Source of the DNA: Streptomyces sp. NBC_01431
GTDB lineage: Bacteria > Actinomycetota > Actinomycetes > Streptomycetales > Streptomycetaceae
Direction: 5' to 3'
NCBI RefSeq assembly: GCF_036231355.1
Contig: NZ_CP109497.1
Span: 1-64,000 of the forward strand
Length of the DNA stretch: 64,000 nucleotides
The translations under genes were made by a program, and so were the position numbers. The notes below the pieces were generated by a model. It saw only the letters and a list, made by a program, of their open reading frames with translations. It made no database searches and was not told the DNA's origin. Shown in pieces: positions 26,139 through 34,486 of the stretch; position 1 is the first letter of the stretch, and every line of letters begins with the position of its first letter.

Positions 26139-27395
26139 TCACGGCGCGGCGGCGCCGAAGGCGGCGGCGCCGAAGGCCAGCACTGCGGCCCCCGAGACCA
26201 CCGAGGACACGGGCAGGGCGAAGGCCAGCACCAGGCATCCGGCCAGCCCCACGGCCGGGATCAGCCGGTTGGGCCGTCCCTCGTCTTCGGTGAGCGTCCA
26301 GGCGGAGGCGTTGGCGACGGCGTAGTACGCCAGGACACCGAAGGAGGAGAACCCGATCGCCCCGCGCACGTCCGCCGTCGCGGCGAGCACCGCGACCACG
26401 GCGCCCACCAGCAGCTCGGCGCGGTGCGGCACCTTGAACCGGGGGTGGACGGCAGCCAGGGCGTGCGGCAGGTGCCGGTCTCGGGCCATGGCCAGGGTAG
26501 TGCGGGAGACCCCGAGAATCAGCGCGAGCAGCGAGCCGAGCGCGGCCACGGCGGCGCCCGCCCGCACGACGGGGGCCAGCCGGCCCACGCCCGCCGCCCG
26601 GACGGCATCCGACAGCGGGGCCGCAGCCTGCGCCAGCCCATGCGGGCCGAGAACCGTCAGCACCGCGACGGCGACGACGGCGTAGACGACCAGCGTGATG
26701 CCCAGCGCGAGCGGGATGGCCCGGGGGATGGTGCGCGCGGGGTCGCGGACCTCCTCGCCGAGGGTGGCGATCCGCGCATACCCGGCGAACGCGAAGAACA
26801 GCAGGCCCGCCGCCTGGAGCACCCCGCCGGCCGTGGCGTCCGCGCCGACGTCGAGGCGAGCCGCGTCCGCCGTGGCGGAGGTGAGGGAGGCGACCACCAC
26901 CGCGGCGAGTACCGCCAGGACCACGGCCACGATCACCCGGGTCAGGAGCGCGGACTTCCGCACCCCGGCGTAGTTCACCACGGTCAGCGCCACCACCGCG
27001 GCCACCGCGACCACGTGCGCCTGGCCCGGCCAGACGTACGAGCCGACCGTGAGCGCCATCGCCGCGCAGGAGGCGGTCTTGCCGACCACGAAGGACCACC
27101 CGGCCAGATAGCCCCAGAAGTCGCCGAGGCGTTCGCGGCCGTAGACGTAAGTGCCGCCGGAGGCCGGGTAGCGGGCCGCGAGCCGGGCCGACGAGGTGGC
27201 GTTGCAGAAGGCGACCACGGCGGCCAGCGCCAGGCCGATCAGCAGCCCGGACCCGGCGGCGTGCGCGGCCGGAGCCAGAGCGGCGAAGATGCCCGCGCCG
27301 ATCATCGACCCCAGGCCGATCACCACGGCGTCGGACACCCCTAGCCGCCGCTGAAGCTCGTCCGGCAGCCCGGCGGCGGTCGGTGGCTTGCTCAT
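26139..27395 (-). CDS. APC-family amino acid permease
   Basis: A 418-residue protein with 12 predicted helices. It starts MSKPPTAAGLPDELQRRLGV, and the helix-1 motif of APC carriers follows (GLGSMIGAGIFAAL). Further conserved blocks are YPASGGTYVYGRERLGDFW, FFAFAGYARIATLGEEVRDP and RTIPRAIPLALG. It likely imports or exchanges amino acids or polyamines. I chose the ATG at 27395 because GAGGGAG precedes it and the family begins there. Confidence 0.9.
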   Translation of the reverse strand: MSKPPTAAGLPDELQRRLGVSDAVVIGLGSMIGAGIFAALAPAAHAAGSGLLIGLALAAVVAFCNATSSARLAARYPASGGTYVYGRERLGDFWGYLAGWSFVVGKTASCAAMALTVGSYVWPGQAHVVAVAAVVALTVVNYAGVRKSALLTRVIVAVVLAVLAAVVVASLTSATADAARLDVGADATAGGVLQAAGLLFFAFAGYARIATLGEEVRDPARTIPRAIPLALGITLVVYAVVAVAVLTVLGPHGLAQAAAPLSDAVRAAGVGRLAPVVRAGAAVAALGSLLALILGVSRTTLAMARDRHLPHALAAVHPRFKVPHRAELLVGAVVAVLAATADVRGAIGFSSFGVLAYYAVANASAWTLTEDEGRPNRLIPAVGLAGCLVLAFALPVSSVVSGAAVLAFGAAAFGAAAP

Positions 27396-27644
27396 GGCCC
27401 ACTCCCTCGGCGGCACAGCCGCAGACATTACGAACTCCGTAGGAGACGCTATGTGAGCCTGCCCGACCGCCGGCCGCACCCCGGGCCGCGGATGCACGCC
27501 TGGTGCGGTCGGCGGGTTCAGCCCGGCGGCCGGGAAGGAAGGAGCCGTTCGGCCCTCGGAGGTGGGCCAGGCTGCTCCTGCGCGCCGAGGCACTCCGGCG
27601 CACGATGGAAACCAGGAGGGGCTTACACCCGAGAGGTGATCGTC

Positions 27645-27923
27645 ATGATGTGGTACGACGGCGGCTGGGGCTGGGGCGGCTGGTTCATCATTGCCATGTT
27701 CATGGTGCTGTTCTGGGCGCTGGTGATCGCCGGAATTGTTGCGCTCGTCCGCTACCTCAGCGGCGCCCACCACGACCGCCAGTCCGCACGGCCCCTCTCC
27801 TCCGATGAGCAGGGATGGGGAAGCACGCGGGCCGAGGATCTGCTCGCCGAGCGGTTCGCCCGCGGGGAAATCGAGGAAGCCGAGTACAAACGACGGCTCG
27901 CGCTACTGCGGGAGCACCGGTGA
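27645..27923 (+). CDS. SHOCT-domain single-pass membrane protein
   Basis: The 92 residues start with an aromatic/Gly leader (MMWYDGGWGWGGW) and one transmembrane helix (FIIAMFMVLFWALVIAGIVA). The C-terminal SHOCT domain follows (AEDLLAERFARGEIEEAEYK, RRLALLREH). SHOCT modules are short helical oligomerisation elements often near metal or stress genes. GAGAGG lies before the start. The stop overlaps the GTG of the cupredoxin gene, implying a two-gene operon. Confidence 0.88.
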   Translation: MMWYDGGWGWGGWFIIAMFMVLFWALVIAGIVALVRYLSGAHHDRQSARPLSSDEQGWGSTRAEDLLAERFARGEIEEAEYKRRLALLREHR

Positions 27924-28507
27924 ACGCGGACCGTCGGCGCGGCCCCTGGCTGATCATCGCGGGGGCGGTCGCCGCGCTAGTGCTGGGCATCGCGACCACC
28001 ATGCTGCTGGCAGGCACCGGCGCCTTTCGCCATGTGGCTCCCGCGGTATGGCGGGCCGAGGGCGTGCGCTGCAGCGCACCCGCACTGCCGGGCAAGGTGG
28101 TGGACGTGACCGTGGGCGACATGGGGCCGGGCATGATGGGCGGCACTCCCGGCAGGCACGGCATGCGCATGATGCGCCTTGTCACCCGCCCGGCCACTGT
28201 CTCGGCCGGTGTGGTGTCGCTGCGGGTGGTGAACACCGGTACCACGGTGCACGAGGTGGTCGTGCTCCCGCTGCCCTCGGGCCAGGGAATCGGGGAGCGC
28301 CTCACCGGTCCCGACGGAAAGGTCAGCGAGGCGGGCAGCCTCGGTGAGGCGTCCCGCATCTGCGGGCCGGGCGAGGGACACGGCATCGCCCCCGGCGCCA
28401 TGGGATGGACCACGCTGACGCTGCGTCCCGGGCGCTACGAACTGGTCTGCAACCTTCCCGGCCACTACCTCGCCGGGATGCACACCGAACTCGACGTAAG
28501 CGGGTAA
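27920..28507 (+). CDS. Membrane-anchored cupredoxin-like protein
   Basis: The 195-residue protein has an N-terminal signal anchor (WLIIAGAVAALVLGIATTML) and an extracytoplasmic cupredoxin fold. The type 1 copper ligands are recognisable: His111 (VHEVVVLPL), Cys177 and His182 (CNLPGHYLAG), and Met187 (GMHTELDV). A Met/Gly-rich segment (MGPGMMGGTPGRHGMRMMR) may also bind copper. It resembles sulfocyanin-like proteins and may act in periplasmic electron transfer or copper handling. It is coupled to the SHOCT gene by a GTGA overlap. Confidence 0.85.
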   Translation: MNADRRRGPWLIIAGAVAALVLGIATTMLLAGTGAFRHVAPAVWRAEGVRCSAPALPGKVVDVTVGDMGPGMMGGTPGRHGMRMMRLVTRPATVSAGVVSLRVVNTGTTVHEVVVLPLPSGQGIGERLTGPDGKVSEAGSLGEASRICGPGEGHGIAPGAMGWTTLTLRPGRYELVCNLPGHYLAGMHTELDVSG

Positions 28508-28617
28508 CAGGGTCCGGCAGCACGGGCGGCAGTTCTCAGAAATGAGTAGTTCCGAGAGACCTGAGACCCCGCCGGACCATGTCCGGTTTGTCCCTGATCT
28601 TCGTTCTCGCAACCTCT

Positions 28618-29304
28618 CGCAAACCGGATCTTCCGGAGCACGCGCCAGGTCTTCAAGGTGGCCATGGCCTGCTCTCCGACGCATCGGATCTTGGCGTGGG
28701 TGGTGTTGTAGCGCCGCTGCCACCGCCTGAGCTTTCGGCCGCGGACCGGGACCCGGACGTGCCGCCCCGCGCCTTGGTAGGCGCGGTCTGCGTAGCAGGT
28801 GGTGGCGAGGGCATCGATGATGCCGTGGATGCGGGCGGCGGTCAGGTCGTGTGTCGCCCCGGGCAGAGCGGTCGAGGCCCACAGCAAACGGCCGTGCGGG
28901 TCGGTGAGGACCTGGATGTTCATGCCGTGCCGTCTGGCTTTTCCGGAGTAGTACGCGCGGTCGGCTGTCGATGCGATCGATGGGGAGCAGGGTGCCGTCG
29001 AGGATGACCAGTGCCTTGCGCCGGACGATGTCCGTCCCCCGGCGAAGGGAGGGCGCGAAGCTGGCCAGGACATCGATCGCCTGGCGGATGTAGCGGTAGG
29101 CGGTGGCGGTCCCGCTGCCGAACCCGGCGGCGAGTTGGGCGTAGGAGTCTCCACATCGCAGGTGGGCCAGGGCGAACAGAGTCTGACAGCCCACCGAAAG
29201 GCGCCGCCACCGCCTTCCGATCTCCCGTTGCCGGGCGGTGAGTTGTCTGCTCAGGTACCGCAGGGTGTGGTTGGACAGATCTATCGACGACGGTGGACAA
29301 GCAC
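28618..29304 (-). pseudogene. IS5-like transposase, copy A (frameshifted, C-terminus replaced)
   Basis: N-terminal frame: SSIDLSNHTLRYLSRQLTAR ... FALAHLRCGDSYAQLAAGFG ... KALVILDGTLLPIDRI. After a shift near 28970 it continues as NIQVLTDPHGRLLWASTALP, GATHDLTAARIHGIIDALAT, CYADRAYQGAGRHVRVPV and MATLKTWRVLRKI. The start region also has a one-base deletion relative to copy B. The last residues (past LRKI) are foreign, so another rearrangement has replaced the 3' end. Confidence 0.8.
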
Positions 29305-29419
29305 GCGAAGCCCCTGGCGGACACGGGTGATCTTGATCGAGAACCCATCTACCAGGAGCTTCGTCGTTGTGCAGAGGAGTCCAACTCGCGGTCAACGACA
29401 TCAGGTTGAAAGGGCTCAT

Positions 29420-29640
29420 ACGTGCGTACTTCCCACAGGGTGATGGTTCCGGGCGCTTCTCCGTCGGTCTCGGCCGCAACGCACTCGCTGGCCACCGCAG
29501 TTGTATGCAACCTCCGCCCGTCCACGAACAGAAGGTCGTCGTCGACAAGGAACGCCGGCCAGTCGGGAGGCGACCAGTGGGCCGCTGCAGTGGTCGAGAG
29601 CTGGGAACGTCTCATCCTTGAGGCCTGCCTCGGCGTCGAT
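29420..29640 (-). pseudogene. Hypothetical gene cut by IS copy A
   Basis: Leftward frame WSPPDWPAFLVDDDLLFVDG, RRLHTTAVASECVAAETDGE, GTITLWEVRTYEPFQPD has clear coding character. It then runs into the IS terminal sequence, where the frame ends in IS-derived residues. The N-terminus is not defined. Function unknown. Confidence 0.5.
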
Positions 29641-29808
29641 GGCAGACTCGGGCGCGGATTGCGCCGTTGCGCACGCTCGACTCGGCGTGGACCCTCATAC
29701 ACGTCGCGCCGCTCTCGCACACAAGCCGATCCGCTGCGCGTGGGAACGGTGATGCGTACGATCGGTCGGAGGTGAGCGTCACGTTGGCGCGCACGGGGGA
29801 GGTCTGTC

Positions 29809-30303
29809 GTGTCGGATTCCTTGTCCTCGCTCGCCCTGACCGGAGCAAGCACGATCGTGACGGCCATGGCGACCACCGCGTGGGAGTCTGCGCGCGATCG
29901 TGTCGTGGCGGTCTTCCGTCGGCACAGTGGGGGTGCCGGGGCTCAGGAGGATCCGGAACGGAGCCAGGTCTACCTCGAGTTGGAGGCGAGCGCCGCCCAA
30001 CTGCGCGACGCCGCCGACCCGGAGGGCGCCCGTCAGGAGTTGCAGCGAAGGTGGCAGTGGCTGTTGGAGAGCCTGCTGCATGCCAGCCCTGATGCCGTCG
30101 ATGAGCTGCGTGCCCTGAGCGAGGAAGTCGGCCGACAGCTCCGGGATGCTCAACCCCGCTGGAATCAGAGTGTGGTGGCCAGGGACGGCGGTTCGGCGTA
30201 TGGAGCTCTGGGGCCGGGTGCCAGCGTGCACGTACACCACCACGGCGTGCCGAACCCGCCTGCGTCGGGTCGCCGTGCAGAGCGAGATGAGTCGGACTCG
30301 TGA
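29809..30303 (+). CDS. Bell-like putative membrane effector with C-terminal amyloid-type motif
   Basis: Seen: a 164-residue protein with an N-terminal hydrophobic/amphipathic stretch (LALTGASTIVTAMATTAWES, ~8-27), a helical middle (~50-115), and a Gly/His-rich tail at 119-148 (NQSVVARDGGSAYGALG ... VHVHHHGVP). That tail pattern is repeated at the very N-terminus of the next protein. Known: in bacterial NLR-associated amyloid signalling, a small pore-forming Bell-domain effector carries at its C-terminus the same short motif as the adjacent NLR's N-terminus. Inferred: this is such an effector, triggered by templated assembly to damage the membrane. The stop overlaps the NLR start (GTGA). An alternative is a simple STAND-associated adaptor. 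Confidence 0.65.
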   Translation: MSDSLSSLALTGASTIVTAMATTAWESARDRVVAVFRRHSGGAGAQEDPERSQVYLELEASAAQLRDAADPEGARQELQRRWQWLLESLLHASPDAVDELRALSEEVGRQLRDAQPRWNQSVVARDGGSAYGALGPGASVHVHHHGVPNPPASGRRAERDESDS

Positions 30304-33107
30304 ACCAGTCCGTACATGCCGAGAACGGTTTCGCCTACGGGGTCGTCGGTGCGGACATCCATGTGTTCGGGGACGGCGTCCCCGTGTATCTCCTTCAGCG
30401 TTGGCAGCCCATCGTGACTCCGGAGGACGCGTTCTTGCGGGAAGTGCCCAGCCGCATGCTCAACGCCCGCTTCCGAGTGGTGGAGTTCACCGGGCGTGCC
30501 ACCGAACTGTCCTCGCTACAGGCGTGGCGGGACGAGGAGGGCGCGCTCGCCGTGCGATGGCTCCATGGGCCGGGCGGACAGGGCAAGACCCGGCTGGCCG
30601 AGCGCTTCGCGCAGGCGTCCGTGCGGGACGGCTGGCAGGTCGTGACGGCGACCCACGGCCCGGGGAGCGTGTTGCCCCCGCCCGGCAGCCAGGATCTCGC
30701 CGACGCAGGAGAGGCGGGCGTGCTGCTGATCGTCGACTACGCCGACCGATGGCCCCTGTCGCACCTGCTGTGGCTCTTCAGCAACGCCCTGTTGCACAGC
30801 GACCGGGGGCGCAGCGCCAGGGTGTTGCTGCTGGCCCGGGGTGACGATCTGTGGCCCGGAGTGCGTGCCGCCCTGGTCAACCAGGGTGCGCGCACATCGG
30901 CCCAGCGCCTGGCTCCGCTGTCCGACGACGAGGGCGCCGCCGGCTCCCCGCGCGCCCAGATGTTCACCGTGGCCCGAGACAGCTTCGCCGCCCGCTACGG
31001 TGCCGCCGCAGCCGGGATCACCGCTCCGGCCCAGCTCGGCGAGGCCGAGTTCGGCCTGACGCTGGCCGTGCACATGGCCGCTCTCGTCGCCGTCGACGCG
31101 GCCGTCCACGGCGTACGGCCACCCGATGACCTCGCCGGTCTGTCCACGTACCTCCTGGACCGTGAGCACCTGCACTGGGCACGTCTGCACGGGGATCCCG
31201 ACCACGTGATCTCCCCGCATGCAACCGCCTTCCGTACCCCTCCCGACGTCATGAACCGCACGGTCTTCACCGCGGCGCTCACCGGAGCGGTGACCCCCGA
31301 GGTGGGCCGTGCGGCCATCGATCCGCTCACCGTCCACGTTCCGGCCGGGCAGCTGCTCACCGACCACGCCGTGTGCTACCCCGCCGCGGAACCCGACCGC
31401 GGGACTGTACTGGAACCCTTGTACCCGGACCGGCTCTGTGAGGACTTCCTCGCCCTGACCCTCGCCGGACATCAGGCCGACTACCCGGGACAGCAGTGGG
31501 CCGGCGAGACCGTCAACGCACTGCTCCGTGAGGCCGACGTCGTCGGCAGCCCCATCGAGGGGGACTGGATGGCCCGTGCGGTGGTCTTCCTGGCCGCCGC
31601 AGCAGTGCGCTGGCCCCACGTGGGCCCCCTCCACCTCTTCCCGCTGCTCGCCGGTGTTCCGCAACTCGCCGTGATCGGAGGCAGCGCCACACTGGCCGCT
31701 CTGGCGGAACTCGAAGACATCGACGCGGACCTTCTCGAAGCCATCGCGATGTTCTTCCCGTCGCACCAACAGCCGACCCCCGACCTGGACCCCGGTATCG
31801 CCGCGGTGAGCACCCGGCTGCTCCCGCACCGGCTGGCGCGTGCCCGCAACCTCAACGACCGGGCCGTGACCCGGCACGAGCACGGGGTGCGCCTGACACA
31901 CGCCGGCCGGTTCGAGGAAGCCCTGGCCGAGGCGGCGACCAGCGTCAGCGAGCTGAGGGAAGCGGCCACGAGCATGCGTCGCACCCCTGAACGCCGGATT
32001 GTCGAGGCCAATCTCGCCATGGGGCTGAACACCTACGCCAAGCGGCTGGACATCACCGGCCGACGAGCAGAGGCGCGAGCCGCGACTGAGGAAGCGGTGG
32101 CGCTGAAGCGCGAACTGGCCGGCGAGGACCGCATGTTCATACCGGACTTGGCCAGTGGTCTGCTGGGTCACGGGCGGGATCTGTTTCAGGCCGGACACGC
32201 GGCGGACGCGGCGGTGGTGCTGGAGGAATGCGTGGGCGTCTACCGGGACCTCGCGGTCTCCGACGCCCACGCTCATGACTCGGACTTCGCGGCGTCGCTG
32301 GCAGCGCTCGGCGTGTGCTACCAGCACACCGGGCGTCCCCGAGAGTCGCTCGCGCTGGCCCGCGAGAGCGTGGCGGTGCGCCGTCGGCTCGCGGCCAAGA
32401 ACCCGTCCGGCAACGCGCAGCAGCTCGCCGTCGAGTTGCAGCAGCTCGCACGATCCCTCGAAGCCGTCGGGAGCCCGGAGGCGGTGCCCACCGCGCAGGA
32501 GGCCGTCGACCTGTACCGGGACCTCGCCCGAGCCAACCCCGCGGCCTACGAACGTTCATTGGCGGACGGGTTGATCGGACTCGCCGGGCGCCTGGTCATG
32601 CAGCAACGCCCGGAAGAGAGCCTGACGGCGGTTCACGAGGGCGTGGCGATCCTTCGCCGCGTCAACGCACGACAGCCGGGCGTCGAGTTGTACACGCTGG
32701 GCGAGGCGTTGAGCATGAAGGTCGCCACCTTGCTCGGTCTGGCCATAGCGTCGAACAACGAAGGCAGACCTGAAGAAGCGGCGGAGAGGCACGCGGAGGC
32801 GGTCGCCGCCACCCATGAAACCGTCGAGCTCTACGAGAAGTTGACGAACACCGACCCGGCAGCCTTCGCCTACCACATCTCCGCCCTGTTCCTCGCCGTC
32901 TACGTCCGGGCCATGGACAGTGACCTCCTCGAAGAGGCCGTCGAGCTCTTCGACCGGTCCACGGACCTCATGCGGCGCGGGCACGCACCACTGGACAGAG
33001 GGATGACGTACCACGACGTCGGCACCTCTCTTGCGGAGCAACTGTCCGCCGAAGACCGACCCGGTGAGGCCGCTCGAATCCGGCGCCTCCTCCTGCACCA
33101 GCCCTAG
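30300..33107 (+). CDS. NLR-like STAND protein: amyloid-type motif, P-loop NTPase, TPR repeats
   Basis: A 935-residue protein. Residues 2-28 (NQSVHAENGFAYGVVGADI ... DGVP) mirror the C-terminus of the upstream effector. The NTPase core has Walker A GPGGQGKT (90-97), a hydrophobic Walker B strand VLLIVDYAD (141-149) and a sensor-like strand ARVLLLARGDD (173-183). From about residue 505 to the end there are TPR-type helical repeats (for example FEEALAEAATSVSELREAA and ADAAVVLEECVGVYRDLAV). Motif, switch ATPase and repeat sensor in this order is the NLR plan used in bacterial phage defence and programmed cell death. The ligand sensed by the repeats is unknown. It is translationally coupled to 29809-30303. 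Confidence 0.8.
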   Translation: MNQSVHAENGFAYGVVGADIHVFGDGVPVYLLQRWQPIVTPEDAFLREVPSRMLNARFRVVEFTGRATELSSLQAWRDEEGALAVRWLHGPGGQGKTRLAERFAQASVRDGWQVVTATHGPGSVLPPPGSQDLADAGEAGVLLIVDYADRWPLSHLLWLFSNALLHSDRGRSARVLLLARGDDLWPGVRAALVNQGARTSAQRLAPLSDDEGAAGSPRAQMFTVARDSFAARYGAAAAGITAPAQLGEAEFGLTLAVHMAALVAVDAAVHGVRPPDDLAGLSTYLLDREHLHWARLHGDPDHVISPHATAFRTPPDVMNRTVFTAALTGAVTPEVGRAAIDPLTVHVPAGQLLTDHAVCYPAAEPDRGTVLEPLYPDRLCEDFLALTLAGHQADYPGQQWAGETVNALLREADVVGSPIEGDWMARAVVFLAAAAVRWPHVGPLHLFPLLAGVPQLAVIGGSATLAALAELEDIDADLLEAIAMFFPSHQQPTPDLDPGIAAVSTRLLPHRLARARNLNDRAVTRHEHGVRLTHAGRFEEALAEAATSVSELREAATSMRRTPERRIVEANLAMGLNTYAKRLDITGRRAEARAATEEAVALKRELAGEDRMFIPDLASGLLGHGRDLFQAGHAADAAVVLEECVGVYRDLAVSDAHAHDSDFAASLAALGVCYQHTGRPRESLALARESVAVRRRLAAKNPSGNAQQLAVELQQLARSLEAVGSPEAVPTAQEAVDLYRDLARANPAAYERSLADGLIGLAGRLVMQQRPEESLTAVHEGVAILRRVNARQPGVELYTLGEALSMKVATLLGLAIASNNEGRPEEAAERHAEAVAATHETVELYEKLTNTDPAAFAYHISALFLAVYVRAMDSDLLEEAVELFDRSTDLMRRGHAPLDRGMTYHDVGTSLAEQLSAEDRPGEAARIRRLLLHQP

Positions 33108-33481
33108 AACCTGCTGTCAGCATCGGGCCCCAGCGTCTGGTGTGGCGCATCGGCGCCTAGAGGGTGTGGAAGTGGCCGACGGCCCAAGTAACCTCGGACT
33201 GATGTGCAATGTGGGAGCGACCGCGCTGCTGGGCGGGGCAAGGGGGCGCAGGTTCACCTCCGTGTCCGGTTCATGACTGGTGGCTCCTCGTCGATCGGAG
33301 GCTGTTCGGGTAAGGGCTTCCGCTCTGCCTACTGCTAGTGGGCGCTCCCAGTGGGAGCGGCAACCTATGATCCCTTTCGACCTCTAGTCGCTGACCGCGA
33401 GTTGGACACCTCGGCACAACGACGAAGCTCCTGGCAGATGGGTTCTCAACCAAGATCACCCGTGTCCGCCGGGAGCTTCGC

Positions 33482-33807
33482 GTGCTTGCCTACCCGTCGT
33501 CGATAGATACGCGGACCGCGCCTACCAAGGCGCGGGGCGGCACGTCCGGGTCCCGGTCCCCGGCCGAAAGCTCAAGCGGTGGCAGCGGCGCTACAACACC
33601 ACCCCCGCCAAGATCCGACGCGTCGGAGAGCAGGCCATGGCCACCTTGAAGACCTGGCGCGTGCTCCGGAAGATCCGGTGCAGCACCAACCGGATCACCG
33701 ACCTCGTCAAAGCGACGACTCACTGCGCTGCTGGCAGCAGGTCAACCTCTGCCGCTTCATTGCCGAGGATCCTCACCCTGCATCTGGCCACGTCAGCGGC
33801 AAGATGA
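33482..33807 (+). pseudogene. IS5-like transposase, copy B (internal deletion plus 58-bp insertion)
   Basis: Begins GTG CTT GCC TAC CCG (VLAYPSSID), then jumps directly to YADRAYQGAGRHVRVPV, losing ~500 bases of the catalytic core. It continues through KRWQRRYNTTPAKIRRVGEQ and CSTNRITDLVKA. A 58-bp piece of the 35360-36886 gene interrupts it, then ILTLHLATSAAR and a stop at 33807 follow. Inactive. Confidence 0.8.
33712..33769. repeat. 58-bp patch duplicated from 36663-36720
   Basis: The patch differs from 36663-36720 at one base by my reading (T for G at 33750). In 36663-36720 it encodes DDSLRCWQQVNLGRFIAEE of the TPR-type protein. Here it is spliced into a transposase tail where the uninterrupted homologous frame would read LVKA-ILTLHL. 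It looks like a short templated insertion. Confidence 0.8.
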
Positions 33808-33839
33808 AATCAGTTCACCACCATCGCCCCGGAGCCGTC

Positions 33840-34445
33840 ATGACTCACTCCCTGCCCGCCCCCGAGACGGCCGCTGCTTCCCCCCTGGCCCGGCTGGGCA
33901 CTGACGGCCTCGAACCCAAAAACTGGATCACCGCCATCACCCTGCTCACGGGCTGGCACGCCGACCGCCTCGCCGGAGTGGGATGGGGGTTCGTCGCCGC
34001 CCTGTTCTGCGGCATCATCCCGATCCTGTTCATCAAGTGGGGCGAACGCCGCGGCCACTGGGGCGACCGCCATATCCGGCGCCGCCAAGACCGCCTGCTG
34101 GTCATCCCCGGCATCATGGTCTCGGTCGCGGTCTGCATCACCCTTCTGCTCGTCTGCAACGCCCCGAACGAAGTGACCGCGCTCGTTGCGGCCATGCTCG
34201 CCTCCCTCGTCGCAGTCCTGGCTATCACCACCGCGTGGAAGGTCTCCGTGCACACAGCGGTCTCCTCCGGCGCTGTCGTGGTGGCCACCCTCATGTACGG
34301 GCCCTGGGCGCTCGCCGCGTACCCGCTCGTCGCCCTGGTGGGGTGGTCCCGCGTCAGACTGCGCGACCACACCCTGGCCCAGGTCCTGGTCGGTACCGCA
34401 CTGGGTGCCGTCACCGCCGGCTGCGTCTTCGGCCTCATGCGCTGA
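33840..34445 (+). CDS. PAP2-like phosphatase/membrane protein
   Basis: A 201-residue protein with five to six helices. The late PAP2 motifs are visible in altered form: SVHTAVSSGAVVVATL in place of PSGH, and WSRVRLRDHTLAQVLVGTALG matching SR-----H---Q/D. The N-terminal K-----RP motif is not clear. PAP2 enzymes dephosphorylate isoprenoid or lipid pyrophosphates in the membrane; activity here is uncertain. GGAGCC precedes the ATG. The gene starts 33 bases after the IS copy B stop. Confidence 0.75.
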   Translation: MTHSLPAPETAAASPLARLGTDGLEPKNWITAITLLTGWHADRLAGVGWGFVAALFCGIIPILFIKWGERRGHWGDRHIRRRQDRLLVIPGIMVSVAVCITLLLVCNAPNEVTALVAAMLASLVAVLAITTAWKVSVHTAVSSGAVVVATLMYGPWALAAYPLVALVGWSRVRLRDHTLAQVLVGTALGAVTAGCVFGLMR

Positions 34446-34486
34446 CCTGAGCTTCCCGTCGGCCCGGCGAACCGCTCTGGAACCAA

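Larger units (their letters stand above)
28618..33807. mobile_element. IS5-like inverted pair flanking the effector/NLR-like operon
   Basis: About 140 bases at ~29290-29430 recur in inverse orientation at ~33366-33510 with roughly 90% identity by eye. Each continues outward into the same transposase gene, leftward at 28618-29304 and rightward at 33482-33807. The two 5' ends therefore face each other across 29430-33366, which holds a two-gene operon and a truncated hypothetical gene. This is a composite-transposon-like layout. Both transposases are now defective. Confidence 0.7.

Noticed and set aside
26424..27344. 306-codon plus-strand frame
   Set aside because: Antisense shadow of the APC permease; no start signal or domain.
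30516..32327. 603-codon minus-strand frame
   Set aside because: Antisense to the NLR-like gene; composition and lack of a ribosome binding site mark it as a shadow.
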